From: Ficedula albicollis
Lineage: Eukaryota > Chordata > Aves > Passeriformes > Muscicapidae
Direction: 5' to 3'
Length of the DNA: 64,000 nucleotides
NCBI RefSeq assembly: GCF_000247815.1
Contig: NC_021673.1
Coordinates: 41,246,592-41,310,591 of the forward strand
A model generated the notes under the pieces. That model saw only the letters and a program-made list of their open reading frames with translations, searched no databases and was not told the origin of the DNA. The position numbers and the translations under genes are program-made. The number at the start of each line of letters is the position of its first letter. Position 1 is the stretch's first letter. This document shows, piece by piece, positions 39,131-51,400 of the stretch.

Positions 39131-40979
39131 ATTTTTTTCCCTGCAAGCTTGTGACATCTTTAACTGTTCTTTATCTTCTCATCTGTTCCTTGTCCCCAAG
39201 AGGAGCATTCTGGAATCTGCTGATCAGTCTTTAGGAAACATTCAGTAGTTCTATCACACAAATTTCTTGCCTGTAGACTTTTATTTTCAAGGAGAGAGTG
39301 ATTTAGCTATAGCCCTGGAACCCTGTATTTGGTTTTAATTCTGGCTAATCTCTGTGTATGTTTTTAGAAAATACTTAATTTTTAGTATTAATAGCATTTG
39401 ATCTGTGTTTTTTAACTTTTACTTGATTAGCTATGTTCATGCATCTGTCCCTCGTAATGTTTGTTGGTACTTGGAAATTTTGTCAGAAAGTAAGGTAAGG
39501 GTAAAATCGCAGAGTACTAAGTTGATCTAACACAAATGCCCAAGTTTGGGCTGGCAGAGAGAGAAGAAAAAGCTGCTGCTAGCATTTCCCTGGCCCTCTG
39601 GAAGCTGAGGGGTAACATGGTGGTTCACTCAGTGGTGCAATAGTTTCTTCAAACAGCCTCCCCAGAAAAGTATGTGGAGGATGTGGGTGGGAGCCAAAGG
39701 TATCAGCTTTCAAATGCAGAAGGCAAAGTGTAGGAAAATATATTTCTTACTTTTTTGGGAATAATGTTTTAATGATGAAATAAATGCAGATTATTCTGTA
39801 GGGACTAGTCTGCAGCAAATCTGGTATTAGAATAAGAAGAACCTTTCTTAGTGCAGAATAGTGAACTTTCAAAAGGGGGAAAAAGGTTCTTATTCTGGAA
39901 CCTGTAATATAGTTGAAAAAAACGCAAAAGGAATTGATGGTTTTACATCATGGTGTTGTCATGTTTTTTGATGAAGTCTTGCTTCTGAGGTGGTGTTCTT
40001 TGAAAGTTCTTGCCATATATGTTACTGCAGAGATGAATAGCTTGACGATGGTCTTGCAAGTGCTTGTACATCAGTATCAGAAATACAGGTACTTTGCATG
40101 TGAACACATTTGCTTTAGCTGGTATCTGCTATTTTTAATATTTGCACTTTATTTTTCTTAAATATTTTGTATAAGTGCTAGGGATACTGACTTCAGTAAA
40201 GTGTTTTAAGATTGTTGAAGGAAAATCACGGTAATTGTAATGCGATGGATAGTTTAGAATCAATGAGACTATTCAAATACTTAAAATGCTGCAGTTGAAA
40301 CTCACAAGTAAATACAATACTGCCCAAACTGAACATTTGCATTTGAGCTATTTGGAGAAGTAGCTGCACCCAGAGCCTGAAACTTAGACAGGATAAGACA
40401 ATTAAAATTGCTTGGGCTTTTCATAGTCTCACTTAGGCTAGGTTTAACTCCATTGAGTCCAACCATTATTAAGCACTAAATATTTTCTACGTAAAAATAC
40501 AAAAGCAAAATACTGTAAATACAAACGTTTGTAAAATTTAAAAAAATTCTAAAACTGATACTTCACAACAGAGATCCTTCTAAAAACTGTAGATGAGTTT
40601 ATAAATAGTCTTTACTGTCATTTCCTTTATAATGTTGTATAATTACCTTTGAATTGCTGTTGTAGCTCTCTCCTCATTTTTCCTACTGGATGCTGCCCAG
40701 TGTCCTGGTGTGCCCTCTCCTTCCTGCATTTTCAGCGTTTGTGGACTTGGCAACATGGAACTAAAAAGAAGGAATTTGCCTAGAGCACAGTTCTGTCATG
40801 GTTCTGGTTGTGCTGGTGTTAACACCAGCAGAGCTACTCCTTGCTATCAGTCTTACGCCTCTTTTCTTTTGAATAATCAAACAGAAGATTGGGTGTTCAA
40901 CCTAAGACAGAACCCAACGGTCTTTTTTGACTGTTCTGGGCTATCATGGAGGTCTTCTCTTTTTGGCTTTCTTTTTCTT

Positions 40980-41005
40980 TGCTTGCTTGCTTACTTGCTT
41001 GCTTG
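40980..41005. repeat. (TGCT)n microsatellite, imperfect
   Basis: GCTTGCTTGCTTACTTGCTTGCTTG, one interruption, in a T-rich context. Confidence 0.9.
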
Positions 41006-41240
41006 TTTTTTTTCCCAGATGTCCCTGTGTCCTGTTTCCTTTCTAGCCTTTAGTTGCATTCCTACCCTCTTCTCCTCTTTGTCAGTAGTGGGATAACTGG
41101 TCCTTGCATTGGAGCCCTGTGCTTTGTCATTGTGAAAATCCTGCATGCTTCTGGCCAGCTTTTCCAGCAGGGGAAACCCAGCAGTTCTTCCCTAAAGACT
41201 TCTCTCTGGTACATTTCCATGTATGCTGTGGTATAATAGT

Positions 41241-41312
41241 TGAACCTATGCAGAACCAAGGGTTGGACTTGATGATCCTTCTGGGTCCCTTCCAACTCAG
41301 GATATTCTGTAA
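41241..41312 (+). mobile_element. CR1: CR1 LINE 3'-end fragment
   Basis: GGGTTGGACTTGATGATCCTT followed by GGGTCCCTTCCAACTCAGG and ATTCTGTAATG is the plus-sense CR1 3' end, including the decayed tail octamer. Only about 70 bp remain. Confidence 0.85.
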
Positions 41313-41771
41313 TGCTAATTATGGGAAGTAGATCTAATTACTCCAAAGTGTAAGTCAGCTGAGAAGCACTTTTTTGCATGTATTTGAGTTACTTTTCTGT
41401 TTTGACCTGCTCACTCACTGCATGGTTAGGTGCATAATGATGATGATATGATGGGAGTGAGTGAGGGCAATGCAGGACTGGTAAAACTTCCCTTTTGGTG
41501 GCAAGTGTCAACCCATTTGCTTAACTGAACCTGCAATTGCACTCTGTGTACTCCAAGCACCAGTATAGCTGAGTTGAGTTTAGAAAAAGAAAGCGTGGGC
41601 AGCAGAAATTTAGGCTATAATTTGAACCAGTGGTACTCATAATATTTCAGTCTTTCTTCTTGCCCTAGTCTCACTGAATTCCCTCATCTGGGCAGCTTTG
41701 GAGTTATACAGTGAATTGGATCAGGGAATTTACCTCGATGAAAAATTGCCTAACAGGAAATTTTTTACCTT

Positions 41772-41896
41772 TAAAGGAAATTAACTTTCCCTTTCATTCA
41801 GCACAAGGCTGCTGAGCCTGTCTGTGTGGGCAGATAAAGGAAATTAACTTTCCCTTTCATTCAGCATAGGGCTGCTGAGCCTGTCTGTGTGGGCAG
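41772..41896. repeat. two-copy tandem repeat, 63-bp period
   Basis: TAAAGGAAATTAACTTTCC to GTGTGGGCAG occurs at 41,772-41,833 and 41,835-41,896, with GCACAAGG against GCATAGGG as the main change. Confidence 0.95.
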
Positions 41897-43590
41897 GGAG
41901 AAAAGAGCATCAGAGGATGTGGAGAGGGCAGGAAGGCTGCATTGCCAGCTTGCTTTGACTGGAGCTGAGATACATAGGGTGGTGGTGCCAGTTCTTCGTG
42001 TCATTCAGCTGAACTGATTTGTCCTGTATACAAAATATGCTTGGAAATTTTCTGACAGCTTTGTCATGTCTGTAGCCTGTGTATTGTTACCAAGTGTTTG
42101 GTACAGTAATCGCACTGATACTCTGCAGAAAGTTAAAATGAAGGATATTTGCAATATTGTTTCTGTAAAATAATGCATTTCTAGAAATCTGGTATTTGAA
42201 ATATTTTAATATGAAAATCAGAGCACAGAAGCAAATCTAAGTCGTGAGCTGTTTGTTTTTAGTGTTTTTGTTGTATGTACAGAGCAGAGTTTTTTTCCCT
42301 GCTGTAGAAATGCTGAGAAGGATATGTTTGAGGAGAAATGTCTTTAGTTCAGATTCTGTATATTGCTCATCGTAATCTTCTGTTGTTGCCAGATGCCACT
42401 AGTAATATCACATATGCAATACTGTGTAATCTCATAATGTAATCTCTTAGCATTAGTAAACTTTAAAAGATGATTACTTAAGAGTGACAAATGTTGGTTT
42501 CAATTGTTTTTTTATGGAGAGGTAATCAAAAATGCTCTGAAAAATAGTGTTCGGTTGTAGGTAACTTGAAACCTGCTTCTTTCCTTAGTTCAACACATTG
42601 CACTTTTTCTTCATTTCATCTCCTTTGCATTTTAATAAGTGATTTTTAATTGAAATTATTGTCAATTATATTCTGATAGTAGAATATTCATAGTGTGAAC
42701 ATCCCAACTCATGGTACTCTAAAATGTGATATCAACTCCAAAGGATGAATAAATAGTGTGTTTGAAGATGACAATAGGTAAATTTGGTATAACTGCTTTG
42801 GATTATATGGTGTTCTGAGCAAATGTCCTTTAAAGGGTTTTAACTCAGAAACAGAAGTAAAAAACTGTTCTTGATAAATTCTCATCCCTTTGTTTTGAAG
42901 AAAGTGGATTTGGAAAAGCACTGTCCTTTTTTCTTAATGGTCTGTGTTGTTTATTCTAAATCACTAGCTGTACTCAAGAGAATTCTGGAGACAGCTGAAA
43001 GCAAACTACAACTTTGCTTTTAAGTATAGAAATCAGGCCAGCAGCATTTCTTCTTTTTAAGCTGATTTCTCAATGAAAAACCTCCTAGATCCTCCACTGA
43101 AGAGACTTTGTTTTATTCTGAAGAACTGAAGTCTTCCACATAGCCATACAAATTCTAGGTTGTGCTCTAGTATGTGCTATTTTTCTCAGCTTTATGTCAG
43201 TGAATGAAAGAGTACATACAGATCATGTGCATAGAAAAATATTAGTATCCAGAAATAAAAGTATTTAACTGCTGTAGTGTCTTTATGCAGATTTTTTTTA
43301 TCTAGTGAGAAGGAATTCAAATGTGCTGCCAGAATTTGCTCCTTTATTTTTGTTTCATAGTGCACATTAAACAGAGTATAAATATTCAGGATAATGCTCA
43401 TATTTGTGTCTGTGCAAATTTTGGACCTTCCATCATTTTGATCTATGTGGTCCTTTCATGGTACTTTATACTGGTGTTTGTTTTAGTGTACTGCTGTGTG
43501 CAATATAAGCAATGCTGTGTTATTTCTTTAGATTTACTTTTTCTGATGTATAGATAACATTTTTTTTTTCAAAATTATCTTTTTTTGCAG

Positions 43591-43683
43591 AAAATTCAAA
43601 GCTGAGACATGTAGAAAAAGATGTTTTGATTCCACAAATAATGAGGGATCGAGCCAAGGAGCTGTGTTCAGATAAGGTGCAAG
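43591..43683 (+). CDS. CMC1: CMC1 coding exon 2 (COX assembly mitochondrial protein homolog)
   Basis: CMC1 is a small twin-CX9C (CHCH) protein of the mitochondrial intermembrane space that holds newly made COX1 in an early cytochrome c oxidase assembly intermediate. The exon is bounded by TTTTTTTGCAG and by AAG|GTAAGAG, both strong. It reads two bases, 30 codons, one base, so both introns are phase 1. The translation contains LRHVEKDVLIPQIMRDRAKE followed by LCSDKVQ, which is unmistakably the N-terminal half of vertebrate CMC1. The cysteine is the first of the first CX9C pair; its partner would fall in the next exon. Residues before LRHV (NSK) differ from mammals. Exon 1 was not found, and the exon with the remaining cysteines was not found before the right edge, so the gene is partial here. 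Confidence 0.93.
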
Positions 43684-44399
43684 GTAAGAGTCAAATATTC
43701 ATTAGGAGATCAGATGTACTCACTTTTGTGCCCTGAATATAATCCTTGGTTTTGAAATCATGTAGTCAGAGAATTAATATGTGTGATCTCCATTTTATCA
43801 GTTCACTGTGAAACCAGTATTGAAGCATATAAATGTGCTGTGTTGGCTTTGGGTGCTTGGTGACATGGACTATTTTCCAAAATGACTTGTTCTCAAGGGC
43901 TGTAGAATTTAGTATGATTATTACAAAACTTTTCACGTCTCAGTCTGGTGATGACAGAACAGTGCAAGAGTTACTGTGTTTCTGTATGAAGTATTTAATA
44001 CTTATATAAATTAAATTGTCTCATGCAAACTTTCATTTAAGGCATCTCTCATTATAATAAATGTGTTTAAATATTCCCAAATTACTGCATCCTTTCCTTG
44101 CCCAAGCATTGAAATGGTCCATGCACATAAACACACACATGTTACTAGACAGATGCTGAAATAGGGTGATGCAGTGCACTTCTGTTTTCATTTTCTTTTG
44201 AAGAGTACAGGACAATAACTCCTTAAAGTGGAGTCACCACCTCTGCTGAGAGCTTCTTACACACAGGTTAGCCAAGAATGCTGCTAACAAGAGGGATGTA
44301 AGAATGGATGAAAAGCCATGGAGTTAGTCTGTACAAGTGTTGGCTTGCAGTGGAGAGCATTTGCATCTGGTCATCCAGATCTGTACTCTCTAAACTTCT

Positions 44400-46530
44400 T
44401 TTTTTCATGCACCCCATTAGTAAAAAATTTCTGATTGTACAATCCAAATATACATATATTCATTTATATTCTATAAATTAAGAAAATGTATCACTGTACT
44501 TGTATGTTATGTACATAATAAAACATAAAAATGAAAGTTAAAAAAGAATGAGAAATAAGGTGAAATAAGCAGTTCTTTAAAATATTTTTAAGCTATTTAT
44601 CAGTCTAAAAAGATTACTCTTAATAACAATATTTTTTATTGAGATCTCTACCACTAAATGTGCATCATAGTTTTTAAAATGTTTAACACTGTGATATAGG
44701 AATTTGAGTATCTGGTTCTAAGTTTAGTTTATTAAAACACTTGATCTTAAGAGGCATCATTCCTGGAAAAGATACCTTACAGGGATGCATAGATCCCCAT
44801 GGAAGAAGTACATAGTTGCTTGCACTTACTAAATTTTACTTAATTATACTAATTTTTCAGTTCTATCCACAAGCTTTGCAAATGTTTTGCTTGAAATTGG
44901 GTAATAAATGATCTTGTCTTCTGATATCAATCGATTTTTCTTCCAAACAAATGAGAAGGTGTTGCATGTCAATGTTTTCAACCCCCTAAAACTCTCCTTG
45001 GAAGATTTTTAACAGGTTAGAAAGTTCTGTTTATATCCTTTTAAAGTGTACAGTTACAGGAGGTTTTTGTAGGTGACACACATTTTGTTCACCAACAAAA
45101 CCAAACCAAAAATTCCATAATTAGGTGAACACATCCAAACACCTATTTCAAAATGCTTCCTCCGAAATTTTCTTTTGCAAAGGAGCTGTTTCTTACTCAT
45201 TTAAAATAACACCTTCACCTTGAAGGGACACTTGAGTGTTTAGTTTTTGGAAATTCCTGCTGGGTAGCAAACTACTCATAGCCACTTGCCATCACTGAAA
45301 AGGTCAGTGGATTTGGAGCACTTGTCAAACCTGAAGCTTTTTTTTTTTTTTTAGAAAAGACAGCTCTTTTAATGACTTTGCCACAAGTTATCCAGAGAAT
45401 CACTGTGTGGTGCCTGGGATTTTCATGGCCCCTGGCCTTAATCTGGAGTCCTTTTTTTATTCCAGTCAAAGCAGTCACTCCATCAGTGGCTACATTTGCA
45501 CAGTTTTTCCATAATACATTGTTTTTATTCTTGAAGTTGCTTCCTGTTGAGAATAGATCTCCAATAGATCTTTCCTTCAGTAGCTCATTTAAAAAAAAAT
45601 ATTTTTGTGCATTTCATTGTTGAGATGCAAAGATGCAAATACCACAAGGTGCAAGAAGTTCTTCTGTACTTTCACTCAACTATATAGCAAACCTCCCACA
45701 CTGTGTAACTTGTTTTAACACTTGTTTCTTCAAATCTTTATCAGTGTCTTCTGTGCATCTTCCAACAGTATGTACTGACAAAGCAATGCATTTTAATTTG
45801 TTGCCGTATTGTTTTCCCTGAATTATTTCAGTGACTTTTACCACAGCATGAAGAACAATTGTTTCCCCAATGGCTTGTGGCTTTTTGTATTTTGCTATTA
45901 TTTAAGAAGCTTCAAAGGAAGTTTCTGGAGTTTTATCACTAGGGCACTCTATGACTAGAGTCAAGTCTAGTCTAGATAAAGTGGACCAGTGTATTTTTAA
46001 GCAGCTGCTTTTAGAGGTTCTCCAAAAAATTTTTAAAAGTAGTGTTACAGTAATAGCTGCCAAAGGAGAGTGGCATCATGTAACAGGTGCCTTCCAGTCC
46101 TGCCAGAAGGATTTAACAGACCTTTTTTTTCATTTGAACAATAGTTGAATGATTTTTACTTTGACCTCTACCTGTTGGGGAAAAAAAGATGAAAAGCAGT
46201 TACAGTAGTGTGGGTCATTTGAAATATGTCAGTTAAAAGTATTTTGTGAACTTGCTATTGGTGTGATATTGTTTGAGGTTAACCAAAGGGACAGTATGTG
46301 TATGTTTTTCTCCTCTGAGCTTTGTGTAACATGAGGACTTTGGTTTCAACATCTTCATTTTCTGTGGCAGCAACCAATATTGGAGGTTCTTGAGGTGTGA
46401 GCTGTGGACCATTACCTTGCAGCTTCTCCATCTTTTTCCCTCCATAAATTTTAAAGCCAAATGATACGGTTTTTCTCTTTCTGTGATGTTAGGCGAAATT
46501 ATAATTTCTTCTTTCTTTCTTCTGTTCACA
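44400..46530 (-). mobile_element. decayed hAT-family DNA transposon (transposase relic)
   Basis: Read on the minus strand, successive pieces match the hAT transposase common in vertebrates (Charlie/ZBED/SCAND3-like). Near 45,900-45,840 is IIAKYKKPQAIGETIVL, followed by a CIALSVHTVGR piece matching P-L-S-x-N-T-V-x-R-R. Next come GRFAI-stop-LSESTEE (the S-I-Q-L-D-E-S-T region) and, at 45,487-45,461, TDGVTALTG, the conserved T-D-G-x-x-A-M-x-G core. Further right-to-left, 45,240-45,050 gives LNTLKCPFKVKVLF, similar to the L-N-x-x-L-Q-G motif. In-frame stops (TAA near 45,904, TAG near 45,682) and frameshifts show it is dead. A BED finger and terminal inverted repeats were not found, so both ends are approximate. 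Confidence 0.8.
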
Positions 46531-47158
46531 GTTTAGTTTTGTATCTTTAGGAAAGTAAGGTTTGTGGATGCATCCTCTCCCTCATTCCTATGTCACCTGT
46601 AAGCCAGCTTTGATCAAATTGTGAAAGTTGGAAGTGGAAACTGAGTATTTCTGAAACATTTTTTTATGAAATAGGCAAGCAAATCCCCACATTAATACCT
46701 CTATTAAAATAAAAAGCTGGTAGCAAAGCTTCGGTTATTTTTTTGTACACCTTTTCATCTGGGTGGAGGGGAGAGACCAAAACATGGGAAATGAAGCTTA
46801 AGCAGTTTTGTGATCAGTAGATTTACCATCTCATAAATCCATTGTGAGATTATTCCTGGAATAAATTTGTCTTGTTAGTACACAGGGGTAGGTGTTAATC
46901 AGAGTAAATAGGCTATGCTTTTTATGCTGTAAACAATTATAAGCTATGAACATAAGCTGTGTAATTAAGTAATCAAAGCTCTTGTGACTTGGTTTGTGTG
47001 CTGTGGAGTGTACACACATGCATGAAATGGAGTTGTTTACACTGAGGGCAGAGATACTAATTTAACTTGCTCTCAATGTAGGATTTTTCTGCTTTATGTT
47101 AAGTTTATGTTTCAGAAACTCCTTTTAGTAGATGTCTGTTTCTTTTTGTCTTTAGGAA

Positions 47159-47460
47159 ATTGTGATAAATGCATCGGTAGTGTAGGAAATAAGGCTATTC
47201 CACAAGTATGGGCCCTTACAATTGACTTGGTCAGGCTGGGTTCACATGTGTCCCTATGGGGAGCCCCTATACATTCAATAGTGCTCTGCATGAGCACAGG
47301 GGTCCATCTGTACCCAGCCCGGTACCTTAGCCTGCAGCTATACCACCTAGAGCTGTGTGCTTATCAGAGCTAATAATGCAAGTAATGACAGCCTGCCCAG
47401 CACGTGTTCCAGGGCCATCCAGGGGAAAGAAACCCCAAGGGTTACAAAAATAAATAAATA
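47159..47460 (+). other. unclassified segment ending in an AAATAAATAAATAAG tail
   Basis: About 300 bp with a more balanced base composition than the flanks, from GAAATTGTGATAAATGCATCGG to a short AAATAAATAAATAAG tail. The tail and the composition step resemble a retroposed insert or SINE-like unit, but no target-site duplication or family is recognised. A conserved non-coding element is an alternative. Confidence 0.3.
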
Positions 47461-48360
47461 AGTAAAGGTTTTGTTAACTTAAGAAGTGATCCTGCTATCC
47501 TAGTGCACAGTTAAATGGGTGGCTCATTGCTGTGCTTAGTTGTCAGCCTACCAAAATGGCTTAGGGAAGAATTAACTATGGAAGGTATGTCTACGTGATA
47601 ATTTTAAAGAACAATTAAGTATTGTGTCTAGTCATATTTCATTTTACTTAGATTATTTAAATTTGCTTACAACTTTTTTTTCAGATTGTTCCAGTGTAAG
47701 TTCTTCTGGGCGCTGCATGTTTCTTAAGAATTTTGTAGCTCTCAGTTTCAGAATGATTTTTGTGTGATTTAATATTTTCAAGCACTTTTCTCAGTGAAAA
47801 TGGATATATTAGTAATTTTTTTAGCTTGGGTAGTAATTCTGTTAACATGCCTTCTGGGAAACACTAGTCAATTTTCTGTGACCATTATGTAAATATACTT
47901 TATTGTGTTCATATCTATGCATTGTATGTATATACTGTGTGTCCATTTCACTGTATGTGAAATGGTGGGCAAAAGTGTCATAAAACAACAAACAAAAAAC
48001 CCCAAAAACATTGGCATACAGCAACGTTCTACTGTATTTTTACAAACTGTAGCATAAGTTTGCCTGAAATAATATTAAATTATCTATTTCTTTATCAGCA
48101 TGTCCTTGCATTTCAAACCTAAGTAACTAAATGGATCATTTATAAGCCATTGCCTCGCTTATTGCTTTTATGAAATAATTTCTTAAGCAAGCTGTTTTCC
48201 TGTTTTGCTTTAATTTTCAGTTATAAGATTTAAATACGAATAGGCTTCTTCAAGGCAAAATCATAGCAAGTTTCAGGAACCCTGAGTTAGCATTTTTCAT
48301 CAGGATGGTGACTTTTAGTACATCAAAAGTTAGATAATTTCATCCAGCTGTGCTTTGCTT

Positions 48361-48424
48361 TCCATGACTCCGTGTTCTAAAACTAGGGACAGCTCCGTGC
48401 TCTAAAACTGGGGACAGTCATGGA
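48361..48424. repeat. 25-bp tandem duplication inside a 9-bp inverted repeat
   Basis: CTCCGTGTTCTAAAACTAGG and CTCCGTGCTCTAAAACTGGG start two adjacent 24-25-bp copies. They are flanked by TCCATGACT on the left and AGTCATGGA on the right, which are exact reverse complements. Confidence 0.85.
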
Positions 48425-51400
48425 AAAAACTGCAAGAGCTGTGGTTGATTCTTGATCATTTCTACAGGAAAGTTTGTCTAATTTCTTGAGAACACTTACT
48501 CTACTGTCCAAAGTTACAGATTCTGAAACTGAACTTAGAGGGTTTTTTTTGGTAACAGAAATATTCTAACTTGGACTGTCAGCTTAATTTGGTTTAATTT
48601 TGGGTTAGTTTCTATTTTTGGATTGGAAAATAGAAACAACTGACTGACTTTGAGATGTTGTGGGTTTACACACTGAAGATGTCTTGAATTGAGATCACAA
48701 AAAGAAATTACTGGGTCACAGAGTCAGTCATGAAATTAATTCTGTATTATATTTATTGTAGATGTTTTGTGTATTTGTTGTATTGTAAAGCATTTCTGCC
48801 CACCTTCCAAAACCTCACAACCTTTTTATCTTCTGGGAGAAGAACAGCTCGCTCCAGAGACAAGAGGTTTAAGTTCTGAACTTCTTTCCTCTGAATTTTG
48901 TTGTCACATTGTCTGGATTTGGGCCTTTAAGGTTGTGAAGAAGGACTTACAGACATTTTCTGTAACAGAGACTCCTTTGTAAGGTTGAAGGATTCATGCA
49001 GGAAATAGACCTACATGTTTTTCAGGGTGACTTCAGGGATAGATAGCTCAACTCAGCCTGGTTCTGCCATTAGAAAGATGGTGAAGTAAATGTAGCTATC
49101 TCTTATTTTAAGCATACTGTGGGAGACATCTCTTTGATCAAGATGATAAGTTGTTCTGTCCTTTAAAAAAATTTTATTAATCTATTTAAAATTTTTAAGA
49201 GAGGGACACAAGGAAGATCTTTCTTCTTGTGCTGAGTTGAGGACCTTCACTGGAGAGCACTGTTGTGTTGGCTCTTTTTTCTGTAGGAGCTGTGTAATTA
49301 AAGCAACTGGAGTTACATTGCTGAAAAAATCTCATGATACTTGGCAGGGCTTTAAAAATGGTTTGGAAAGTGTGGCTGGAAAAGGACATTTCCAAGCAAC
49401 CACCCTCCTCCCATTCTCCAGATTTCCCATTAGCCCTCTCCTCCTCAGGGCTCATGTTGATACTTAGTGAAGGTGATGGGATGCAACACTACTGCAGGCT
49501 TCTCCACAGTTGAGCATGACCAGTGTCATCCAGAGTTTTGATAATGTGCAGTTACTCAACAGTCCTGTCACTGACATTATCTCTGTCCCCGTAGGGGCCA
49601 CCTGCTCTAGACCATGACCCTTACACCTGACATAGCAAGGTCCATAAATCCAAAGAAATTTCTGATTGAGCTACATGTGGTGCTGTACATTTAAATGCCC
49701 AAGCACACCTTTAGATATTCCTTCTTAAAAAAAATCTTTTTATATATACTTTGCTATCAGAAATGCAGATAATAAAATGTGTGAAATCCTTAGCAAATTT
49801 TGCTTGATATTGCTTACTTTCCTTGGTATTGCAGACTGAATTCTGTTAATTGTTGCCAACCCTTGTTGAATACTGAGGGAGGATTAACCTGTTGGTACCT
49901 ACAGTTCTGACATCAGAAGATGCTAAGACTGATAGTAGAGGGAAATTACATGACAGGTCTACTTAAAAATTTTGATGAGTGTTCTTGTCTTATTGCAAAT
50001 TAAAACTAAAATCACTATTTACAGCTGAATTTCACTTATCCACTTTGCATCATTGTGAAAATATAGTCCTTAAAGTTTTTTTTCAGGTTCACGTCTCCTA
50101 CGAGTATCTGGGAACACAATGATCTTCTAATTGACTAAAGCAAAAAGATCAAGTGACTGATAAAAATCAATGAGTTAACATGACAGCTGTTGATACCTTT
50201 TTTTGAATTGACCTGCTGTGATCAGAAATTGCTTACATGTGCTTATGTCCATATTATTCAGAGTTTGGTGGAAAGCCTGGGAGGTTACAGTGGGAAAATT
50301 ACAGATTTTTTTATGACCACAATAGCCTTCTCTTATGAGGATGGAAAAAAAAAAGCTGCATTATTATCTGCAATTCCATTTTTATGAGAGGAAGGTTAGT
50401 ATAATTTGAGAACAGTTTCAATTCAGCAACAAAATTGCAGGTGGAGACTGGAGGAAAACTGTTGTCCTCTGATGCTGTATTTATTGTCTGAATATTGAAA
50501 TGTATTATTGTCATGTTGTGTGTGACCACATGACCCTATATGAAACTGTTGATATTACATTATGTTATGTGTTGTCAGTTATTTAAATTATTTTGGATGT
50601 TTTGATAGTATACAGTTATATTTAGTACTGATAGTAAATTGCTGTGAGCTTTTTTTCTGGCTGCCATTACTTGAGAGTAAGATGCTGAATTTTTATATGA
50701 TATTCTTGTTTGCACACAATAGCTTTTATTTTGGACAAAAATATTCAGTGCTATATATTTCCAATGAACATTTACTCTCATCACATTTAACTGTGTGAAT
50801 TAATATAATCTCTAGAGGGATTATGGTATATTGAGCTTTGCTCCAACAAACTGGGCAGAGAGAACAGCTATATGTAAATTAGAATTTGAATAAATGAGAT
50901 TCCAGATTTGTGTGGATTGGTTTGTTTGTTTGTTTGAGTGATAACAGCATTAACTACCCTAAGTTAATTTATAGAAAAGAAACATAAGAGCATATTTTCT
51001 TGCTTGGTGATAAAAATTTCAGTGTTCTAACTAGTTTTTAGGACTTCAAAGAAAATATTCAGGGAGGGAACTTGCCTGGTTTGATTATTTTTGTTCTTCC
51101 CCCCATCCATGTCATTTCAACCCAGTTGATGACAAGAAATGGGTCAGACTGCTAGCTTTACCACTGCAACTTAGTTGTGTGGGGTTTTTTATTTTTTTAT
51201 GTTTTTTTTTTATTTATTAGGGAATGGAACAGCTTTTACAGGGACAAAGAGAAATGAAATCACTTTCAGTGAAAGAAAGAGGCCTCATTATAGCCACCAA
51301 CAGCAGTTATTGACAGCTACACTTCCTATTAACAAGGAGCATTTAAGAGTTTGGCTGTTGGATCTTTGGACTTGATCTAATTTGCTAGCATTAATTAGTT

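Larger units (their letters stand above)
31171..43590 (+). other. CMC1: CMC1 intron 1 (inferred)
   Basis: Sequence between the CpG island and coding exon 2. No other exon is recognised. It contains three CR1 fragments, three simple or tandem repeats and otherwise unique T/G-rich DNA. The intron ends with a long T run and TTTTTTGCAG, a strong acceptor. The left end depends on the island being the CMC1 promoter. Confidence 0.6.

Noticed and set aside
40710..41096. 128-codon plus-strand frame in CMC1 intron 1
   Set aside because: C-terminal half is a low-complexity Leu/Phe/Cys stretch from a CTTG microsatellite; no motif, no good splice signals.
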